Shown here in pieces: positions 16,490 through 25,350 of a stretch of 64,000 nt of DNA; the stretch's first letter is position 1, and each line of letters begins with the position of its first letter. The DNA is taken from positions 3,022,545 to 3,086,544 of the forward strand of contig NZ_CP026692.1 in assembly GCF_002949795.1 (NCBI RefSeq). Reading direction: 5' to 3'. The DNA comes from Nostoc sp. 'Lobaria pulmonaria (5183) cyanobiont' (lineage in GTDB: Bacteria > Cyanobacteriota > Cyanobacteriia > Cyanobacteriales > Nostocaceae). A program made the position numbers and the translations under genes. Under the pieces are notes generated by a model. It was not told the origin of the DNA, did no database searches, and was given only the letters and a program-made list of their open reading frames with translations.

Positions 16490-18310
16490 CTAACTCAGGA
16501 GTTCTCCTGTTTCTTGCAGAGAGTGCAAGCGGCGGTAAATACCTTCGTGACGCAAGAGTTCATTGTGGCTACCCACTTCTACAATCTTTCCTTGCTCTAG
16601 AACGACAATTTTATCAGCTTCCCTGACTGTGCTTAAACGGTGGGCAATAACGATGGTGGTGCAAGTGCCCTGAATCGATCGCATCGCTAGCTGAATTGAA
16701 CGCTCAGATTCATAATCTAAGCTAGAGGTGGCTTCGTCAAAAATCAGTACATCTGGTTCCACTAACAACGCCCTAGCAATTCCCAAGCGTTGTCTTTGTC
16801 CTCCAGATAGTCTGACACCTCGTTCTCCCACGACGGTGTAATAACCTTGTGGTAAATGCTGCACTACTTCATCGACTCTGGCAATCCTACAGGCTTCTTG
16901 AACCTGCTCCAAACTAGCATCTGGTCTGCCATAAGTCAGATTATCCAATATAGTACCGTTGAAAACGTCTACTTCTTGGTGAACGATCGCTAGCCTTCGT
17001 CTATATTTACCTACATTCAAAGTGCGAATATCTTGACCATCAATCAGAATTTGACCTGCTTGAGGTTCAAAATATCGCAGCAGTAATTTTACTAAAGTAG
17101 ACTTACCAGAACCGGAACGCCCCACTAATGCGACTGTTTGGTATGGCTCAATCAACAAGCTGATATCTTGCAAAACTTGATGGTTGGCATCATATCCAAA
17201 ACTGACGTGTGACAACTCAACTTTTCCAGTAAATTTATAAGGTGATTCTGTCTGGCTGCTCTCTTCTAAAAGACTATCTGAATCAGATGCAGTTGGCTCT
17301 TGGAGAAATTCGTGAAACCGCAGCATGGAAGAGTAACGACGGGCGAAAACTTCTGCCAAGTTAGTAATAGGTTCTAATTCGGCATAAGCCATGCTGGAAA
17401 GAGTTAAGGTCATGATAAAGTGACCGAGAGAAATTCTACCGTCTACTGTTGCTGCTAAAGTCAAACCCAGAATTGTAAACACACAAAACTGAATTACAGT
17501 CCTTTGCCAAGTACCCAGTTTCACATAACCTTTGTGGATGCGATAATCAACCACTATTAATTCACGATCTAGACGTTGCTTTTGCCGTTTCAGTTCCCTA
17601 GCTTCTGTAGCAAATGCTTTCACCGTTTTGATATTGGTGATCAGTTCAGAATTGTGGCTTTCGGTATTCTCTGCATATTTATTCAGACGACTTTCATACC
17701 TAATCAATTGCTGTAAATCCTTCAAGCTGAAGCTGAGAATAATTACAAAGGAAATTAGATATAAAATCGCAATTCGCCACTCAATCACCAAAATAAACAC
17801 AAAAATTCCCAGTACACGAACCAGTTTAGGAATCAACTGTCCGGCGATTTCGGGATACGCCCAAGCGTGGTTCTCAACACCTCTAGCTACTCTTCCGGCG
17901 ATGCGTCCGGGGTTATTTTCGTCATAAAATTCCAGTGGTAGAGTAAGAATTTTGGCGATGGCTGCTTCGGTTTTCTTTCGACGCGACCTGAAAGTTATAT
18001 CCCAGTGAAACCAACCAGTTAACCAGGGCTGTGTTGGCGCTCTCACTACGGTGACAACGAAAATTAAACCCAGTAATACACTCAAAGATAGAGTTTTAGT
18101 AACTGGATAATTGGTGATGTCAGAAAAAGTTGCGATCGCACTTTGAAGTGGTTTATCCAAAGCTTGACCAGACAAAATGTTTAAAATCTGCCCGATCGCA
18201 TAAGGAACAACCAAATCAATAATTTCGTAAATGCCGGATGCTGCGATACTAAAAACACTCAGCTTCCAATCAGAGCGAAAGTAATTGACAATATCTTGAA
18301 ATTTGGCCAT
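16490..18310 (-). CDS. ABC exporter, fused permease and ATPase (MsbA/multidrug type)
   Basis: About 606 residues. The N-terminal 320 residues hold six membrane helices. The C-terminal ATPase has Walker A (GRSGSGKST), the Q-loop area, signature LSGGQRQRLGIARALL, Walker B (VLIFDEATSSLD) and the H-loop (VIAHRLST). It is a half-size exporter expected to work as a homodimer and move lipids, peptides or hydrophobic compounds outward. The substrate cannot be read from sequence. An ATG at 18310 gives MAKFQDIVNYF. A GTG at 18319 is the alternative. An intrinsic terminator follows the gene. Confidence 0.9.
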   Translation of the reverse strand: MAKFQDIVNYFRSDWKLSVFSIAASGIYEIIDLVVPYAIGQILNILSGQALDKPLQSAIATFSDITNYPVTKTLSLSVLLGLIFVVTVVRAPTQPWLTGWFHWDITFRSRRKKTEAAIAKILTLPLEFYDENNPGRIAGRVARGVENHAWAYPEIAGQLIPKLVRVLGIFVFILVIEWRIAILYLISFVIILSFSLKDLQQLIRYESRLNKYAENTESHNSELITNIKTVKAFATEARELKRQKQRLDRELIVVDYRIHKGYVKLGTWQRTVIQFCVFTILGLTLAATVDGRISLGHFIMTLTLSSMAYAELEPITNLAEVFARRYSSMLRFHEFLQEPTASDSDSLLEESSQTESPYKFTGKVELSHVSFGYDANHQVLQDISLLIEPYQTVALVGRSGSGKSTLVKLLLRYFEPQAGQILIDGQDIRTLNVGKYRRRLAIVHQEVDVFNGTILDNLTYGRPDASLEQVQEACRIARVDEVVQHLPQGYYTVVGERGVRLSGGQRQRLGIARALLVEPDVLIFDEATSSLDYESERSIQLAMRSIQGTCTTIVIAHRLSTVREADKIVVLEQGKIVEVGSHNELLRHEGIYRRLHSLQETGELLS

Positions 18311-18397
18311 GATGCACACCGTCCAAGAGCGCGATCGTAAACTTGGAATTTGTATACTACAAACGCACTACAAAGTAGTCAAGAGCTAGATGACAAA

Positions 18398-19189
18398 TCA
18401 CTCTTTAGGAGTAGTTGGTAGTTCTTGAGGGAAAAATTCGAGGCGATAGCGGTAGAGAGCAACTGGTCGAGAATCAGCTTTAAAGTAATCTGGATCTTGG
18501 GGTGAAAGATAGACAGCAGTAACTTGATCTGCTTCAATCGCCGGATTGGATGTTGGAAGTTTATGATAAGCCGTAGTAGATTCTACAGAGTTGAAGTAGG
18601 GGCGTGAGCCACCTTTAAATAGTTGTTGAAACACTTCTGTGGTGATGAATTTACAATTAGAGGTAGTTTCTGTAGCACGTGCAGTCACAATGGAAACTAG
18701 TTGGCGACTGCTACGCAAGAACGTAATTTGACGATTAGGTGAATCTGGATCTACTTTGACTAATAACACTGCTTCATCCCCTAAATAAGCTCTTGCCAAA
18801 TTCAAGCTATTAAATGCTCTATCTGCTACTAAAATTTGGGATTTGTAAGCTATCTGAGGAAGTATTTTTAACCCAGTAATAGATGATTGCCGTTTCACAA
18901 ATCTTACTACAAAACTCACAGGCTGATTTAATTGTCGGCGATTACCTTCAAATCCTGGTGTTACAATCTCTGGTGCTAAAGGCGCAGCTAAATCTACTAA
19001 GGTACTTGTAACTTTCCAAGTACCAGCCATCCATTCAGGGTAAACTAAATCACCCGAAGCCGATTGCACTGAAGTTAGTTTTTCCCATTGGGGAAAATTT
19101 GCTAACCTTTGAGACAACTCTTCTGCAAAAGCTTCACCACCCCAGAATAGGAAAAAAACTAGCAAGCAAAAACTCCAAATTCCCTTCAT
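18398..19189 (-). CDS. DUF6816 family exported protein
   Basis: About 263 residues with a signal peptide (MKGIWSF then a hydrophobic core ending EAFA). The body contains YPEWMAGTWKVTSTLVDLAAP, a lipocalin-like opening seen in a family conserved in cyanobacteria and plant plastids that I place as DUF6816. The rest is rich in beta strands, with ALYRYRLEFF near the end. It may act in the periplasm or thylakoid lumen. That location is inferred from the signal peptide. ATG codons at 19198 and 19189 are both possible. The latter gives the more usual signal-peptide start. Confidence 0.7.
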   Translation of the reverse strand: MKGIWSFCLLVFFLFWGGEAFAEELSQRLANFPQWEKLTSVQSASGDLVYPEWMAGTWKVTSTLVDLAAPLAPEIVTPGFEGNRRQLNQPVSFVVRFVKRQSSITGLKILPQIAYKSQILVADRAFNSLNLARAYLGDEAVLLVKVDPDSPNRQITFLRSSRQLVSIVTARATETTSNCKFITTEVFQQLFKGGSRPYFNSVESTTAYHKLPTSNPAIEADQVTAVYLSPQDPDYFKADSRPVALYRYRLEFFPQELPTTPKE

Positions 19190-19313
19190 TACAAGCATTA
19201 GCAGTTTTGTATTTAACGTTTATTATTTATCAATTAAAAATTAAGTAATTTTCTGTAAAAAATTAAAACTTTGTAGTGAGATAATTAGCCCTATCCCGAA
19301 TTATAGTGACAGC

Positions 19314-19652
19314 ATGACATTGGCATTAGGCATGATTGAAGTTTATGGCATTCCCACTGCTGTGGAAGTAGGAGATGCTATGTGTAAAGCTGCCCGTGTA
19401 ACCCTTGTTGGTTATGAAAACACTGATTTGGGACGAATTACCGTGTTAATTCGAGGAGTTATAGGCGAGGTGAATGTGGCAGTAACAGCAGGATTAAAGG
19501 CTGTGCTGCGAGTTGATGGTGGCGAGGTACTTTCTAATCACATTATTCCCCGTCCACACGAAAATTTAGAATATATTTTACCGATTCATCGCAGCGTTAA
19601 TATCGAGCAATTCAGTGCAGATATCCGATTTCCTCCACCCTTATCAGTTTAG
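19314..19652 (+). CDS. ccmK: Carboxysome shell hexamer paralogue (BMC-H, CcmK-like)
   Basis: A 112-residue single BMC domain protein. It aligns by eye with CcmK over its whole length: GMIEVYGIPTAVEVGDAM, KAARVTLVGYE, a GRITVLIRG strand, and IIPRPHENLEYILPIH at the end. The family normally tiles the carboxysome shell as hexamers whose central pore is lined by residues 36-40, usually K-I-G-S-G. Here that loop is N-T-D-L-G (residues 36-40), so the pore chemistry should differ. The gene is alone, away from any ccm operon, as is usual for extra CcmK paralogues. Which subtype (K3-K6) it is cannot be decided by eye. Confidence 0.85.
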   Translation: MTLALGMIEVYGIPTAVEVGDAMCKAARVTLVGYENTDLGRITVLIRGVIGEVNVAVTAGLKAVLRVDGGEVLSNHIIPRPHENLEYILPIHRSVNIEQFSADIRFPPPLSV

Positions 19653-19657
19653 CTGTA

Positions 19658-20062
19658 TTAAATTTCTGCTGGTAAAGGTTCCCAAACTTCCCCATACTTC
19701 TCTTTTAAAGTTTCCCAAGCTTCCACTTGTCCTGGTTCATATTCTCCCGGTTTACCCCATTGCAAAAATAAGCTTAAAGCAGGCTCTTGTTTATCATCTA
19801 AAAACCGGATGGCATAGGTTGTAAAGTTACCTCTCTTCGCTTCACCTGTTTCAAATTTCACCTGAGTGATTTTATCCATATTCAAGTGAAACTCAAAGCC
19901 TTCAGTATGCATATTCGCATATTTACCTTTAGGCAATTCTGCATAAAATAACTTTTCTACTTTGCCTCGTGCTTCTAATACAGCAGCGCTGCTAGTAACA
20001 ATTAAACGCAAAGTTCCCAAAGTCTCGCAAGCTGCTAAAAATTCTTTTAATGTTGTGGTCAT
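19658..20062 (-). CDS. ChuX/HutX-type heme-binding family protein
   Basis: A 134-residue protein with the pattern of the ChuX/HutX group: an N-terminal helix LKEFLAACETLG, VTSSAAVLEARG, then FHLNMDKITQVKFE and a RFLDDKQEPALSLFLQWG strand. Family members bind heme and aid its use or storage. Cyanobacterial copies are not well studied. It converges on the CcmK-like gene with only 5 bases between the stops, so transcription of the two may interfere. The upstream 100 bases are short tandem repeats. Confidence 0.7.
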   Translation of the reverse strand: MTTTLKEFLAACETLGTLRLIVTSSAAVLEARGKVEKLFYAELPKGKYANMHTEGFEFHLNMDKITQVKFETGEAKRGNFTTYAIRFLDDKQEPALSLFLQWGKPGEYEPGQVEAWETLKEKYGEVWEPLPAEI

Positions 20063-20066
20063 TTGT

Positions 20067-20155
20067 TATTTGTCCTTTGTCATTTGTCATTTGTGGTTGG
20101 TTAAACAATTAGTCCTAACTAATACCTAATGCCCAATGCCCTATGCCCCATTCCC
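20067..20155. repeat. Degenerate heptamer repeat tracts
   Basis: Two low-complexity stretches. One has TTTGTCA-type heptamers (about 20067-20098) and the other CCAATGC/CCTATGC-type heptamers (about 20120-20155). They resemble the STRR-type repeats elsewhere in the window. Confidence 0.6.
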
Positions 20156-20160
20156 AATTC

Positions 20161-21150
20161 CTATTTTTCATATTGTTCATAAGCGGCAACAATACGCTGA
20201 ACTAGAGGATGGCGCACAACATCTCTTTGGGAAAATTCACAAAAGGCAATGCCTTCAACGTGTTTTAAAATTTGTAAAGCCACTACTAAACCCGATTGTT
20301 GGTGAAGTGGCAAATCAGTTTGTGTCATGTCGCCTGTAATCACCATCCGCGAACGGAAACCCAAACGAGTCAAAACCATTTTCATCTGAGCGGGTGTAGT
20401 ATTTTGAGCTTCATCCACAATTATAAAGGCGTTATTGAGAGTGCGTCCCCGCATATAGGCAAGTGGTGCGACTTCAATCACACCGCGTTCCATTAAACTG
20501 GGTACTTTTTCTGGGTCGATGAATTCATAAATAGCATCGTAAAGTGGGCGAAGATAGGGATTAACTTTCTGCTGTAAGTCTCCAGGCAAAAAACCGAGTT
20601 TTTCGCCGGCTTCAACGGCAGGGCGAGTTAAAATTAGCTTTTCAAACTGGTTAGCAAGGAGTGCTTGCACAGCAACAACAACAGCGAGATAAGTTTTACC
20701 AGTACCAGCAGGGCCAATCCCAAATGTGAGATCGCATCTGCGGAGTGCGTCGATATATTGGCGCTGGCGGAAGGTTTTGGCACGAACTTGTTCACCCCGG
20801 CGACTTTTGGCGAGGACATCTCGCTGTAAATCTTGCAGTTCCCCTTGGCGATCGCTATCTATGGCTTGATGAGCTGTTAAAATATCGGCACTGGAAATAG
20901 TATTGCCTTTAATCCAGAGGTCTTCAAGCGATCGCACTAATCGAGAAGCCAGATCGATTTGCCCTTCAGTACCAGAAATCACTAATTCTTGTCCGCGTAG
21001 CACTAAAGCGGCTCCTGTTTGCCGAGATAGAATTTTGAGATTTTCTTCTCCATCTCCGCCAAGAGCGATCGCACTGGTAATATTCGGCAGCTGAATTGTT
21101 AAGGCACCTGCCATAGTATTTTTTAATTGGTGAGGATCTGTATTTGACAA
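20161..21150 (-). CDS. phoH: PhoH-like ATPase
   Basis: A 329-residue cytoplasmic protein. An N-terminal KH-like region (about 15-90) precedes the PhoH P-loop ATPase core with Walker A GPAGTGKTYLA, the LTRPAVEAGEKLGFLPGDL block, Walker B-like FIIVDEAQNTTP and the GFRSRMVITGDMTQTDLP sensor motif. PhoH proteins bind ATP and RNA and are linked to RNA handling and ribosome maturation. Downstream of ffh, rpsP and a KH protein on the same strand is the usual cyanobacterial setting. A palindromic repeat separates it from the KH gene. Confidence 0.93.
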   Translation of the reverse strand: MSNTDPHQLKNTMAGALTIQLPNITSAIALGGDGEENLKILSRQTGAALVLRGQELVISGTEGQIDLASRLVRSLEDLWIKGNTISSADILTAHQAIDSDRQGELQDLQRDVLAKSRRGEQVRAKTFRQRQYIDALRRCDLTFGIGPAGTGKTYLAVVVAVQALLANQFEKLILTRPAVEAGEKLGFLPGDLQQKVNPYLRPLYDAIYEFIDPEKVPSLMERGVIEVAPLAYMRGRTLNNAFIIVDEAQNTTPAQMKMVLTRLGFRSRMVITGDMTQTDLPLHQQSGLVVALQILKHVEGIAFCEFSQRDVVRHPLVQRIVAAYEQYEK

Positions 21151-21236
21151 AGGTTAATTTTTTCTCGCTAACAGCGAAATTATGCTTTTATTTCCTACAT
21201 TTTGGAAAATCTTTGCAACAAATTAATCTGCCGTAG

Positions 21237-21340
21237 GGTTGCCCTCTCCCCTAACCCCTTCTCCCATATTGGCAGAAGAGGAACTAGAGAATTTGCCCCT
21301 CTCTCCCAACATGGGAGAGGGGCCGGGGGTGAGGGCAAAA
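21237..21340. repeat. Palindromic GC-rich dispersed repeat
   Basis: An imperfect palindrome of about 100 bases. TTGCCCTCTCCCCTAACCCC at the left end pairs with GGGGCCGGGGGTGAGGGCAA at the right end, with an inner pair around TCTCCCA/TGGGAGA. This kind of non-coding element is frequent in cyanobacterial spacers. It lies between the KH and phoH genes. Confidence 0.8.
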
Positions 21341-21510
21341 CTCATGCACTCAGAAGATTTCATCTGAAGTTGACACCAATACAAAGCTGTACGCTCCTAC
21401 TGGTGAAGAGTTCAAAAAAAGATTTAAAAATCTTTTTGCTACTTTCCATCTTTATAAAAATTCTGAGCGGAGGTAACAACAACCGCTCAGATTTGCTCTT
21501 TAGTTTCAAC

Positions 21511-21945
21511 CTAGCGGAGGCGTGGTTTAACAATGGGTTTAGGCCCATCATTTGCACGCGGTTCTCTCTTAGTCGGCGGTGGCGATCGCTCTTCTGTGTC
21601 TTCATCAAAAGACATACCCTCGCGGCCCGGAGTGGTGCTGCCGTAGATATCCAGGTATGTTGATTGCCCAGCTGCGGCGGCGGCTGCGGCAATTACTGTA
21701 CGAATCGCCTGAATATTGCGTCCCCCTCGACCAAATACTTTTCCTTTATCTGTGCTTTCAAAGGCGATGCGAACCCAAACCCGGTTGAGGGCCTGAGAAA
21801 TTTCACAATCGACGCTTAATGTCTCTGGAGATTCCAAAAACGGCTGCACCAAAAACCGAACCAGCTCAACATAGTTGGGGCTAGCTGTTGGGAGTTTTGT
21901 TCCGAAATTATGATGCGGCTGTTGCACTGACCTGCTCAAAAACAT
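21511..21945 (-). CDS. khpA: KH-domain RNA-binding protein (KhpA-like)
   Basis: A 144-residue protein. The KH domain occupies about residues 20-100, with [39 protein letters not shown] and the GRGG nucleic-acid-binding loop followed by [12 protein letters not shown]. The C-terminal 40 residues are charged and disordered. KhpA proteins bind RNA, often with KhpB. The gene begins inside the end of rpsP with a 38-base overlap, so translation is probably coupled. A GTG at 21930 also lies inside rpsP. The gene order ffh-rpsP-khpA is conserved. Confidence 0.85.
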   Translation of the reverse strand: MFLSRSVQQPHHNFGTKLPTASPNYVELVRFLVQPFLESPETLSVDCEISQALNRVWVRIAFESTDKGKVFGRGGRNIQAIRTVIAAAAAAAGQSTYLDIYGSTTPGREGMSFDEDTEERSPPPTKREPRANDGPKPIVKPRLR

Positions 21946-22168
21946 TAGCTTTTACTAGAATGCGACGAACGGTGTCAGTGGGTTGAGCGCCTTGTTGTAG
22001 TCGCTTGACGATACCGGGAACGTCTAGTCGCACTTCATCCGTTCTGGGGTTATAAAATCCCAATTCTTCTAAGGGACGGCCATCGCGGCGAGCGAGGTTG
22101 TTAATGGCGACAATGCGGTAACTTGCTTCCCGCTTTTTACCGAATCTTTTCAAGCGCAGTTTGATCAT
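21908..22168 (-). CDS. rpsP: 30S ribosomal protein S16
   Basis: An 86-residue protein that starts [20 protein letters not shown] and contains [17 protein letters not shown], the S16 signature. It is an early-assembling part of the small ribosomal subunit. Length is normal. It lies between ffh and khpA on the minus strand, 212 bases after ffh, and overlaps the start of khpA. Confidence 0.97.
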   Translation of the reverse strand: MIKLRLKRFGKKREASYRIVAINNLARRDGRPLEELGFYNPRTDEVRLDVPGIVKRLQQGAQPTDTVRRILVKANVFEQVSATAAS

Positions 22169-22380
22169 GGTTGAAGAATCATTCTCCTGTTGTTAGATAT
22201 TAGTTAGCAACTAATTAATTGGTGAGGAAGTAACCTAAACCTGGCTGCTGCCGAGAAATTGAGGGTTAGTTTCCTCTGCTGATAAATTCTGAGGTCGAAA
22301 TGCTAATTTTAGCACTGCCTAGCGTTTGCTGCTATTTGTCATTAGTCTTTTGTCATTAGTCCTTAGTTAATGACTAAAGA

Positions 22381-23844
22381 TTAAAGATTGCCAAAGCCTT
22401 TTTTCTTTTTATCTTTGGGTTTTTTCTTTTTCGTGGCTGGGGCACCATCATAACCTCGCCATCCGGGGGCTGGGGGACGATTACCAGCACCGGCGAAGGC
22501 GTTGCCCATACCGCCACCGCCGAACATTCCCGGCATTCCAGGGAAGCCACCTTGACCCATTTGCTGCATGAGCGATCGCATTTTTTGGAAATCACCCACC
22601 AGTTTGCTGACATCTGACTCTCTATAGCCGGAACCAGAAGCAATCCGCCGCCGCCGACTGGGAGAACTAGCTAATAAATCGGGGTCGTGGCGTTCTTGGC
22701 GAGTCATGGAGTTAATCATTGCCTCACAGCGCTTTAACTGGGTTTCTCCTTGCTTGAGTTGATCATCTGAAAGCTTGTTCATCCCTGGAATCATCTTGAT
22801 CAAGCCTCCCAGAGAACCCATGTTCTTCAGCATCCGCAACTGCTTGAGAAAGTCAGTAAAGTCAAACTTTGCTGACAAAATTTTCTCCTGCATTTTCTCA
22901 GCGTCTGCTAAGTCAAACTCTTCCTGGGCTTTTTCTACCAGGGTCAACACATCGCCCATACCGAGAATCCGCGATGCCATGCGATCGGGATAAAACGGTT
23001 GCAGTGCCTCGACTTTCTCACCCACGCCCACAAATTTAATCGGCGCTCCCGAAATCTTTCGCACCGAAAGCGCTGCACCACCACGGCTATCACCATCTAA
23101 TTTTGTAAGAATCGCTCCAGTAATGCCGATCTGTTCGTGGAAGGTGCGGGTAAGATTTGCTGCTTCTTGACCAGTCATCGCATCCACCACCAACAGCGTT
23201 TCATCGGGTTGGACGGTTGCTTTGATGCGGGCTAATTCCGCCATCATATCTTCGTCAATTTGCAGGCGACCAGCAGTATCAATAATTACTGTGTTGACAC
23301 CTTCTGCCCTACCGCGTTCTACACCTTGCCTTGCGATTTCTACAGGATCGGCGTCGTTTCCTAGTTCAAATACTGGTACGTCAATTTGCTTACCCAACGT
23401 CACCAACTGGTCGATCGCTGCTGGGCGATATACGTCTGTCGCCACCAACAAGCAGCTACGCTCTAATTTCCGAAGATGTAAGGCTAACTTAGCGGTAGCC
23501 GTGGTTTTACCAGTACCTTGCAACCCAGCCATGAGAATAATAGTAGGCTGTTCCTGGGCTTCTGCTATGGGAACATTTTCTTCTCCCATTACCTGCACCA
23601 GTTCATCATGAACAATTTTGATGAACTGTTGGTCAGGTCGCACGCCGGTAATCACCTCGGCTCCCTGTGCCTTGGCTTCGACTTCGCTAATAAAATCTTT
23701 TACTACCTGGAGATTGACATCTGCTTCCAACAAGGCGCGGCGCACTTCGCGCAATGCATCTTGAATGTTGGATTGAGAAATTTTGTCCTGTCCCCGCAGT
23801 TTTTTCCAGGCTGATTCTAAACGGTCAGATAGAGCATCAAACAT
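22381..23844 (-). CDS. ffh: Signal recognition particle protein Ffh
   Basis: A 487-residue SRP54 GTPase. The N domain (1-90) is followed by the G domain with GLQGTGKTTATAKLA (P-loop), DTAGRLQID, TKLDGDSRGGAALS and the GVGEKVEALQPFYPDR motif. A methionine-rich M domain follows (about 320-440, with PGMNKLSDDQLK and SMTRQERHDPDLL), then a Gly/Met-rich tail and a lysine-rich C-terminus. Ffh with SRP RNA targets nascent membrane proteins to FtsY and SecYEG. It is first in the ffh-rpsP-khpA-phoH set. Confidence 0.97.
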   Translation of the reverse strand: MFDALSDRLESAWKKLRGQDKISQSNIQDALREVRRALLEADVNLQVVKDFISEVEAKAQGAEVITGVRPDQQFIKIVHDELVQVMGEENVPIAEAQEQPTIILMAGLQGTGKTTATAKLALHLRKLERSCLLVATDVYRPAAIDQLVTLGKQIDVPVFELGNDADPVEIARQGVERGRAEGVNTVIIDTAGRLQIDEDMMAELARIKATVQPDETLLVVDAMTGQEAANLTRTFHEQIGITGAILTKLDGDSRGGAALSVRKISGAPIKFVGVGEKVEALQPFYPDRMASRILGMGDVLTLVEKAQEEFDLADAEKMQEKILSAKFDFTDFLKQLRMLKNMGSLGGLIKMIPGMNKLSDDQLKQGETQLKRCEAMINSMTRQERHDPDLLASSPSRRRRIASGSGYRESDVSKLVGDFQKMRSLMQQMGQGGFPGMPGMFGGGGMGNAFAGAGNRPPAPGWRGYDGAPATKKKKPKDKKKKGFGNL

Positions 23845-24243
23845 AATGTAATTACAGGTAGTTCGCCAATGGAGAATTCTAAACCGCCGATGAATGCGAT
23901 TTGGAATTTCCGCTAAAATTTAAACGTGCTATCTACCAGCTTAGTATTTTTCACCGCGACTGTAGCAATCAGATACGGATTGGCGAAGAAGCAGAGGAGA
24001 AGTTGCAGTAAGTTTTTCCCCTCTGCCTCCTGCACTTTGCCCCTCTGTCTCTTTATCAATAATTGTGAGGATAAGGGGCGCAGGTAAAGGTATGGAATTT
24101 TCCCTTCCCCCTCTTCATGGCGATCGCGCGTTATTATCTGTAGCGCTTATCCGATGCGATAGATTTAGACTGAGCGAATCGCACCACTTATCTTGACAAG
24201 ACCCCAACTATACAAAGATAGAACTTTTTCTGGAGAAATATCA
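23845..24243. other. Intergenic region between divergent genes ffh and DUF1993
   Basis: About 400 bases with promoters expected for both directions. A CCCCTCTGCCTCC-type low-complexity tract lies around 24010-24050. Some GCGATCGC-related sites lie near 24120. GGAG at 24232-24235 is the ribosome binding site for the next gene. No RNA gene was recognised. Confidence 0.45.
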
Positions 24244-24750
24244 ATGATCATTTCAATGTATCAAGCTTCAATACCAGTGTTTATTCACACACTGAATAAC
24301 CTTGTAGGTATTCTTGAAAAAGGTGCTACATACGCAGAAATCAAAAAAATAGATCAGCATGTGTTGCTCAATAGTCGTCTATTCCCAGATATGTTTCCAT
24401 TGTCAAGACAAGTACAAATTGCCTCTGACATAGCAAAGAGAGGTGCCGCACAATTAGCAGGGGCAGAAGCACCCAAGTTTGAGGACAATGAAACTACATT
24501 GCCCGAACTTATTGACCGTGTTCAGAAAACTATCTCTTATTTAGACACATTAAAATCCGAACAAATAGATGGTTCGGAAGATAAAACAATTACCATTACT
24601 CAGGGTGACAAGAGCCTATCTTTTGAAGGAATGCCATTTCTCCTATATTTTGTTTTGCCAAACGTTTATTTTCATGTCACAACAACCTATGACATTCTCA
24701 GACACTGCGGTGTAGAGCTTGGCAAAAAAGACTTCCTAGGCAAGCCTTAA
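24244..24750 (+). CDS. DUF1993 family protein
   Basis: About 168 residues. The pattern MYQASIPVFIHTLNNLVGILEKG, LFPDMFPLSRQVQIASDIAKRG and FVLPNVYFHVTTTYDILRHCGV is the DUF1993 family, distantly related to DinB-like four-helix bundles. Its activity is unknown. I chose the ATG at 24244 because GGAG sits 8 bases upstream. A further ATG at 24256 is possible, and an ATG-less extension back to 24193 exists. It is convergent with rpmB, with a hairpin between. Confidence 0.8.
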   Translation: MIISMYQASIPVFIHTLNNLVGILEKGATYAEIKKIDQHVLLNSRLFPDMFPLSRQVQIASDIAKRGAAQLAGAEAPKFEDNETTLPELIDRVQKTISYLDTLKSEQIDGSEDKTITITQGDKSLSFEGMPFLLYFVLPNVYFHVTTTYDILRHCGVELGKKDFLGKP

Positions 24751-24887
24751 CGCTCCGCAATATAAGAGCGAACTGATTTCCATTCTCCCTATCGGGTGAG
24801 CGTATAGCGGCTAAATCTTACGTCGCCCGATAGTTCCTATTATTGTTATCCAACACAGTAGTAGTGGAACGCGAGCTTTACAAGGCA

Positions 24888-24916
24888 GTAGGGTAGCACA
24901 AGCTGTGTTACCCTAC
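24888..24916. terminator. Hairpin between convergent DUF1993 and rpmB genes
   Basis: A 13-bp stem with one mismatch (GTAGGGTAGCACA / TGTGTTACCCTAC) and a 3-base loop. It lies between the stops of two convergent genes and could end both transcripts, although there is no strong T run. Confidence 0.5.
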
Positions 24917-24969
24917 GAATTACCTATATTCTACCCTACGAAAGTTTCAGGTTATAAAATCCAGATTAC

Positions 24970-25206
24970 TTAGTAATGATTTAGGTTAATGCCAGCTTCT
25001 TTTGCCATTGCTTCTAAACCATTAATTTGTAGAGTTTTAATTGCTTTGGTAGACAGCTTTAATCTCACCCAGCGATTTCCACCTTCCCACCAAACACGTT
25101 TGTTTTGCAGATTAGCGTGCTGAAGGCGTTTAGTACGGCGGTGGGAGTGGGAAACAGCAAAAGCGTTATTTGCCTTCTTACCAGTTAGTTCACAGCGACG
25201 GGACAT
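24970..25206 (-). CDS. rpmB: 50S ribosomal protein L28
   Basis: A 78-residue protein beginning [21 protein letters not shown] and containing [19 protein letters not shown], the L28 pattern. It is a large-subunit protein. The Cys-pair zinc form is not present, since only one Cys is seen. Monocistronic. Confidence 0.96.
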   Translation of the reverse strand: MSRRCELTGKKANNAFAVSHSHRRTKRLQHANLQNKRVWWEGGNRWVRLKLSTKAIKTLQINGLEAMAKEAGINLNHY

Positions 25207-25350
25207 AGCAAATATCTCCAGATTGTTATTTTAATACAGCCTTTCCATTTTAGGTCTTAGGCAACAGAAGTGGGGAGATGAGGGGACAGGGGAGCAGGGG
25301 AGAAATAACTCCTAACTCCTAACTCCCAACTTCCCACTCAGCACTCAGCA

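Noticed and set aside
21202-21663. 153-codon plus-strand frame over the palindrome and the KH gene
   Set aside because: It is a shadow of the KH gene and the palindromic repeat.
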